Source of the DNA: Talaromyces rugulosus | Lineage: Eukaryota; Ascomycota; Eurotiomycetes; Eurotiales; Trichocomaceae | NCBI RefSeq assembly: GCF_013368755.1 | Contig: NC_049565.1 | Span: 3,162,001-3,226,000 of the forward strand | Direction: 5' to 3' | DNA length: 64,000 bases | In this document: in pieces, positions 61,650 to 64,000 of the stretch | Layout of the letters: every line of letters begins with the position of its first letter | How positions within the stretch are numbered: position 1 is the stretch's first letter | The notes under the pieces: generated by a model | Databases searched by the model: none | What the model saw: only the letters and a program-made list of their open reading frames with translations | Told to the model about the DNA's origin: nothing | Program-made: the position numbers and the translations under genes

Positions 61650-63682
61650 TTACACTTTTAAAGGTTTGCCTGCTGGCTTGGGTCGATTATTCCCCATCAT
61701 CCACTTGGCGAAGGGCGAAGGATTTCCCGGTCGTGGTTTCTTCGGGCCTGGAGGTGCGTCAAAGTTGTTAGCATTGATCCCAACAAGAAACTGCGGAGAG
61801 TTTATCTTTAACATACCCGCACCATCAGGCTTCTTCTTGGCATCATCTGCAGCAGGGGCAGGCTTCTCGGGAGGCGGCGGCGGCGGTTCTTCTTTCGGTT
61901 TTTCTGGTATCGGCCACATATGCATGGTAACAGTCCAGTCGGGTTCGATAACAGTCTCCCAGACCTGCGGCAAGATAATGTCACCGCTAGGGCCGACCAA
62001 GTCATAATGGCCCTCGGCAACATGAGGTCCAATCACCTCCACATGAAGAAACGCCTGGCGAATAAGTTCCTCCATGCCCTATCAGAAGTTAGAAGATCGA
62101 TCGAGAGAAACAGGGTGTTTGATGATACTTGCCTGCCAAGTACTACATAGGTGGAAAGGAAAGTTGAATTTTCTGCCTACAGCGTCCTTGAACTTGATAG
62201 GTTTCTTCTTTTCCGGAGGAGGCTTGTTAGCTGCGGCTTCTTCTGCCGCTTTTTTGGCCTCTGCTGCAGCAGCAGCTGCAGCTTCGTCTGCTACCTTTTT
62301 GGCTTCTTCTGCCGCAGCCGCGGCCGCTTCCTCTGCAGCTTTCTTAGCATCTGCTGCCGCCGCCGCTGCCATCTCTTCGGCAGCTTTCTGGGCTTTGACA
62401 GCCTCTTCGGCAGATTTCTTTTCAAATTCCTGATTCGCAGCTGCTGTGGCCTTTGCAGCCGCTTCATCCGCTATTCTCTTCTCCGCAGCTGCTCTTTCTT
62501 CTGCGGCAAGTTTGTCTGCGGCGGCCTTTACCATTGCAGCTTCACGCGCGGCATCTCTCGCCTCGCGATCTGCTCGTTCGTCCAGTATTAATTTCTCCAG
62601 TCGAGCAATAGCTTCATCTTTCGCCGGGTCTGCCTGAGACGTCGCCGAAGGAGATTCAGACTTTTGAGGAATTTGCCCAAAAAAAGGATGCCCAACAACT
62701 CCGCCGGGATAGTTTTGATTGTAAGGAAAATACCCACCAGGGCTGTACGGGATGAGATCTGGCGGGGGGTAAGGCGCACCACCATAGGGTGAGTTGGCAT
62801 GAGGTGGCATCATATGGGCCAACGGTTGCTCAGGAGGACTTTGTCCTCGACTTCGATTGCGGGAATCTGGTGCATGGTGGTGTGGAAGATGACCGGGATG
62901 CCCAGGATGCTGGTCAGGGCTGAACAATGGTGGAATGCCACCATGTTGTGCTGGAGGAAACTGCGATGACGCGTATCCATAGGGCGGAGGGTGCGCGTAC
63001 TGACCGGGACCGGAGCGACCCATATGACCGAGTCTTACCAGTTGATCGGATGGATGGTGCTGGTGCGTAGGCCCGGGATGACCAAATTGTAAATGCCCCA
63101 TCCCCCCTTGTTGTAATGCATTATAGGACGGCCCTGAGGACGAGCTTTGCGCGTATGGGGGCACCGGTGGCCAATTCCGCCTATCGCGTGGTTGTCGAGC
63201 GTAATTAGGTTCAAGGCCTTCTTCTTCACCTGAGTCCAGGCTTTCAGGCGACTCGTCTGGCGACCGACGGTGACGCGCCGCCCTCTGAGGGGGCAACTCC
63301 GTCCCAATGTCTCGCCGCGAGTAGCGACGACCAGACCTTGAGCGGGACTCGGGGATGGGGTTGCGACTGTGGCGTGAAGTTCTTGGACGAGACGCTGAAT
63401 CGGATCTTAATTCGTCAGGATAATGCAAATGCTGCACATGGTCCCATTCGTCGTCGTAGTCTTGGTAGCCGTTGCTGGCTGTCACGGATGGCGGAGACAC
63501 GTCGACGCCAGAGGAATCGTCCTCGTCACCAACAGACGAGCGATCCGAATCTTCAGGGCTGTCTTGATTTATGGTGACACTGAACCTGCCAAAGTGAGTC
63601 AGCACGGAGGGAACGTTTAACAGCATATTTGGTGTGTATGTGTGTGTGTATGTTTTTGCGGTCTGCACACCACTTACGGCAT
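61650..63682 (-). CDS. Ala-rich coiled-coil protein with ubiquitin-like (ULD_2) domain
   Basis: Exons 63682-63678, 63585-62133, 62078-61817 and 61747-61650 give 1818 nt (605 aa). The first exon is only ATGCC, joined to TTCAGTGTCACC to give MPFSVTINQD. The order is: acidic Ser/Asp part and an Arg/Ser-rich part (SRSRSGRRYSRRD); a Pro/Gly/His/Tyr-rich part (about 170-350); a long Ala/Lys/Glu coiled coil with three near-identical units; then the ubiquitin-like domain (KFKDAVGRKFNFPFHLCSTWQ joined to GMEELIRQAFLHVEVIGP, VWETVIEPDWTVTMHMWP). The domain is common in filamentous fungi, function unknown. It uses one GC-AG intron (62132-62079) and one optional intron (61816-61748); without removal of the latter the protein is 628 aa. 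Confidence 0.88.
61748..61816 (-). other. Stop-free 69-nt intron, may be retained
   Basis: GTATGT ... GCTAAC ... CTCCAG is a strong intron, but its length is a multiple of three and it has no stop, so reading through it also gives an open frame (adds 23 residues). Confidence 0.6.
62079..62132 (-). other. GC-AG intron in the ULD_2 gene
   Basis: TGG CAG|GCAAGT ... CTAACTTCTGATAG|GGC ATG. Splicing joins STWQ to GMEELIRQAF, matching the family; the alternative GT (GTATCA) four bases on would break the frame. Confidence 0.75.
62222..62400 (-). repeat. Tandem Ala/Lys/Glu coding repeat
   Basis: Three near-identical units with core EAKKAAEEAAAA inside the coiled coil of the ULD_2 gene. The complementary strand is also open, giving a Ser/Ala-rich shadow frame. 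Confidence 0.75.
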
Positions 63683-64000
63683 GGATAAGAGTCTTTGGCG
63701 GGGTAGCGCTCTCTATGAGAGAAGGCGACAACGGCGACGAGGAGCGAACTGCGTGTGACGACAGGCTGGAGAGTGGTGCGACCTCGATCTGAGCGATGAT
63801 TGACGGTGCTAGAGAGCAAAATCATAACTTGGTGCGAAGGGATGGTGCATTAACCAGAGGCGTCTTCCTTCATCAGGGCGAGCATGCATAATAGTCGGGT
63901 CGGTTAGTTGGTCAAGAAATAAATAGAGGAGGCGAACTGGGAGCATGCAAGGTACATTATACCGCCACTGCGTAGTCTGCCTAGGGTTGGGTACATCTGA
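63683..64000. promoter_or_regulatory. Promoter/leader of the ULD_2 gene
   Basis: 318 bp to the window edge; no other gene seen. An alternative longer N-terminus with an ATG at 63873 was considered and did not splice in the right phase into the main exon. Confidence 0.5.

Noticed and set aside
62074..62433. Ala/Ser-rich plus-strand frame
   Set aside because: Mirror image of the Ala-rich repeat in the minus-strand ULD_2 gene.
63553..63873. Longer ULD_2 N-terminus from ATG at 63873
   Set aside because: It joins to the exon at 63808 in frame, but that exon then ends in phase 0, which does not match the phase-2 acceptor at 63585; the ATG at 63682 fits without strain.

Overview
The window reads as a piece of a filamentous ascomycete (Pezizomycotina) nuclear genome, most likely Eurotiales (the Aspergillus/Penicillium/Talaromyces group). 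Support comes from about 19 protein-coding genes on both strands, mostly interrupted by 45-75 nt introns with GT..CTRAC..AG signals, long pyrimidine-rich leaders, and close resemblance of several products to known Aspergillus families (CYP51B-type sterol demethylase, Pxr1/Gno1, Stt4, RRM-YTH protein). No bacterial, plasmid, viral, rRNA, tRNA or CRISPR feature was seen. Species is not claimed.

Layout. 1-2306: no gene seen. 2307-8419: RAD7 (-) and RAD16 (+), the two subunits of the global-genome nucleotide-excision-repair complex, head to head over about 0.7 kb. 9397-15849: a C2-domain protein and a myristoylation-motif BAR-PH-ArfGAP protein, both +. 15850-21183: a 5.3 kb AT-rich gene desert. 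21184-23319: an RRM-YTH protein, a likely m6A reader, whose YTH fold carries an acidic insert. 25434-26255: a Ser-rich protein of unknown function. 26992-30994: a more accessory-looking patch with an orphan TPR gene, a Frm2/Hbn1-like nitroreductase (-) and a DHA1 MFS transporter (+); the last two are divergent. 31165-37587: the very large PI 4-kinase gene STT4 (-). 38729-40981: RAD53/CHK2 checkpoint kinase. 41805-43559: CYP51. 44004-46413: mS41/FYV4 (-) and KIN28/CDK7 (+), divergent. 47894-50890: a Kip2/CENP-E-type kinesin. 52318-54030: a Golgi-type membrane protein resembling GT23 fucosyltransferases. 54157-55329: DGAT2 (-). 55860-56805: PXR1/GNO1 (-). 57229-60997: a synaptojanin-type SAC1 plus 5-phosphatase (INP52/53 class). 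61650-63682: an Ala-rich coiled-coil protein with a fungal ubiquitin-like domain (-).

How genes relate. The one strong functional pairing is RAD7-RAD16. RAD53 and KIN28 (TFIIH kinase) are also genome-maintenance or transcription genes but lie 30-40 kb away, so co-occurrence may be chance. STT4 (makes PI4P), the INP52/53-type phosphatase (removes phosphoinositide phosphates) and the PH/BAR ArfGAP all act in phosphoinositide and membrane traffic, also without tight linkage.

Splice reconstruction was done by eye; for nearly all multi-exon genes the exon lengths sum to a multiple of three with an open frame. Notable gene-structure oddities are two GC-AG introns (RAD7 and the ubiquitin-like gene), a 38-nt apparent intron or frame break in STT4, a 17-nt microexon in RAD53, an 8-nt first coding exon in STT4, and a stop-free 69-nt intron that can be read through.
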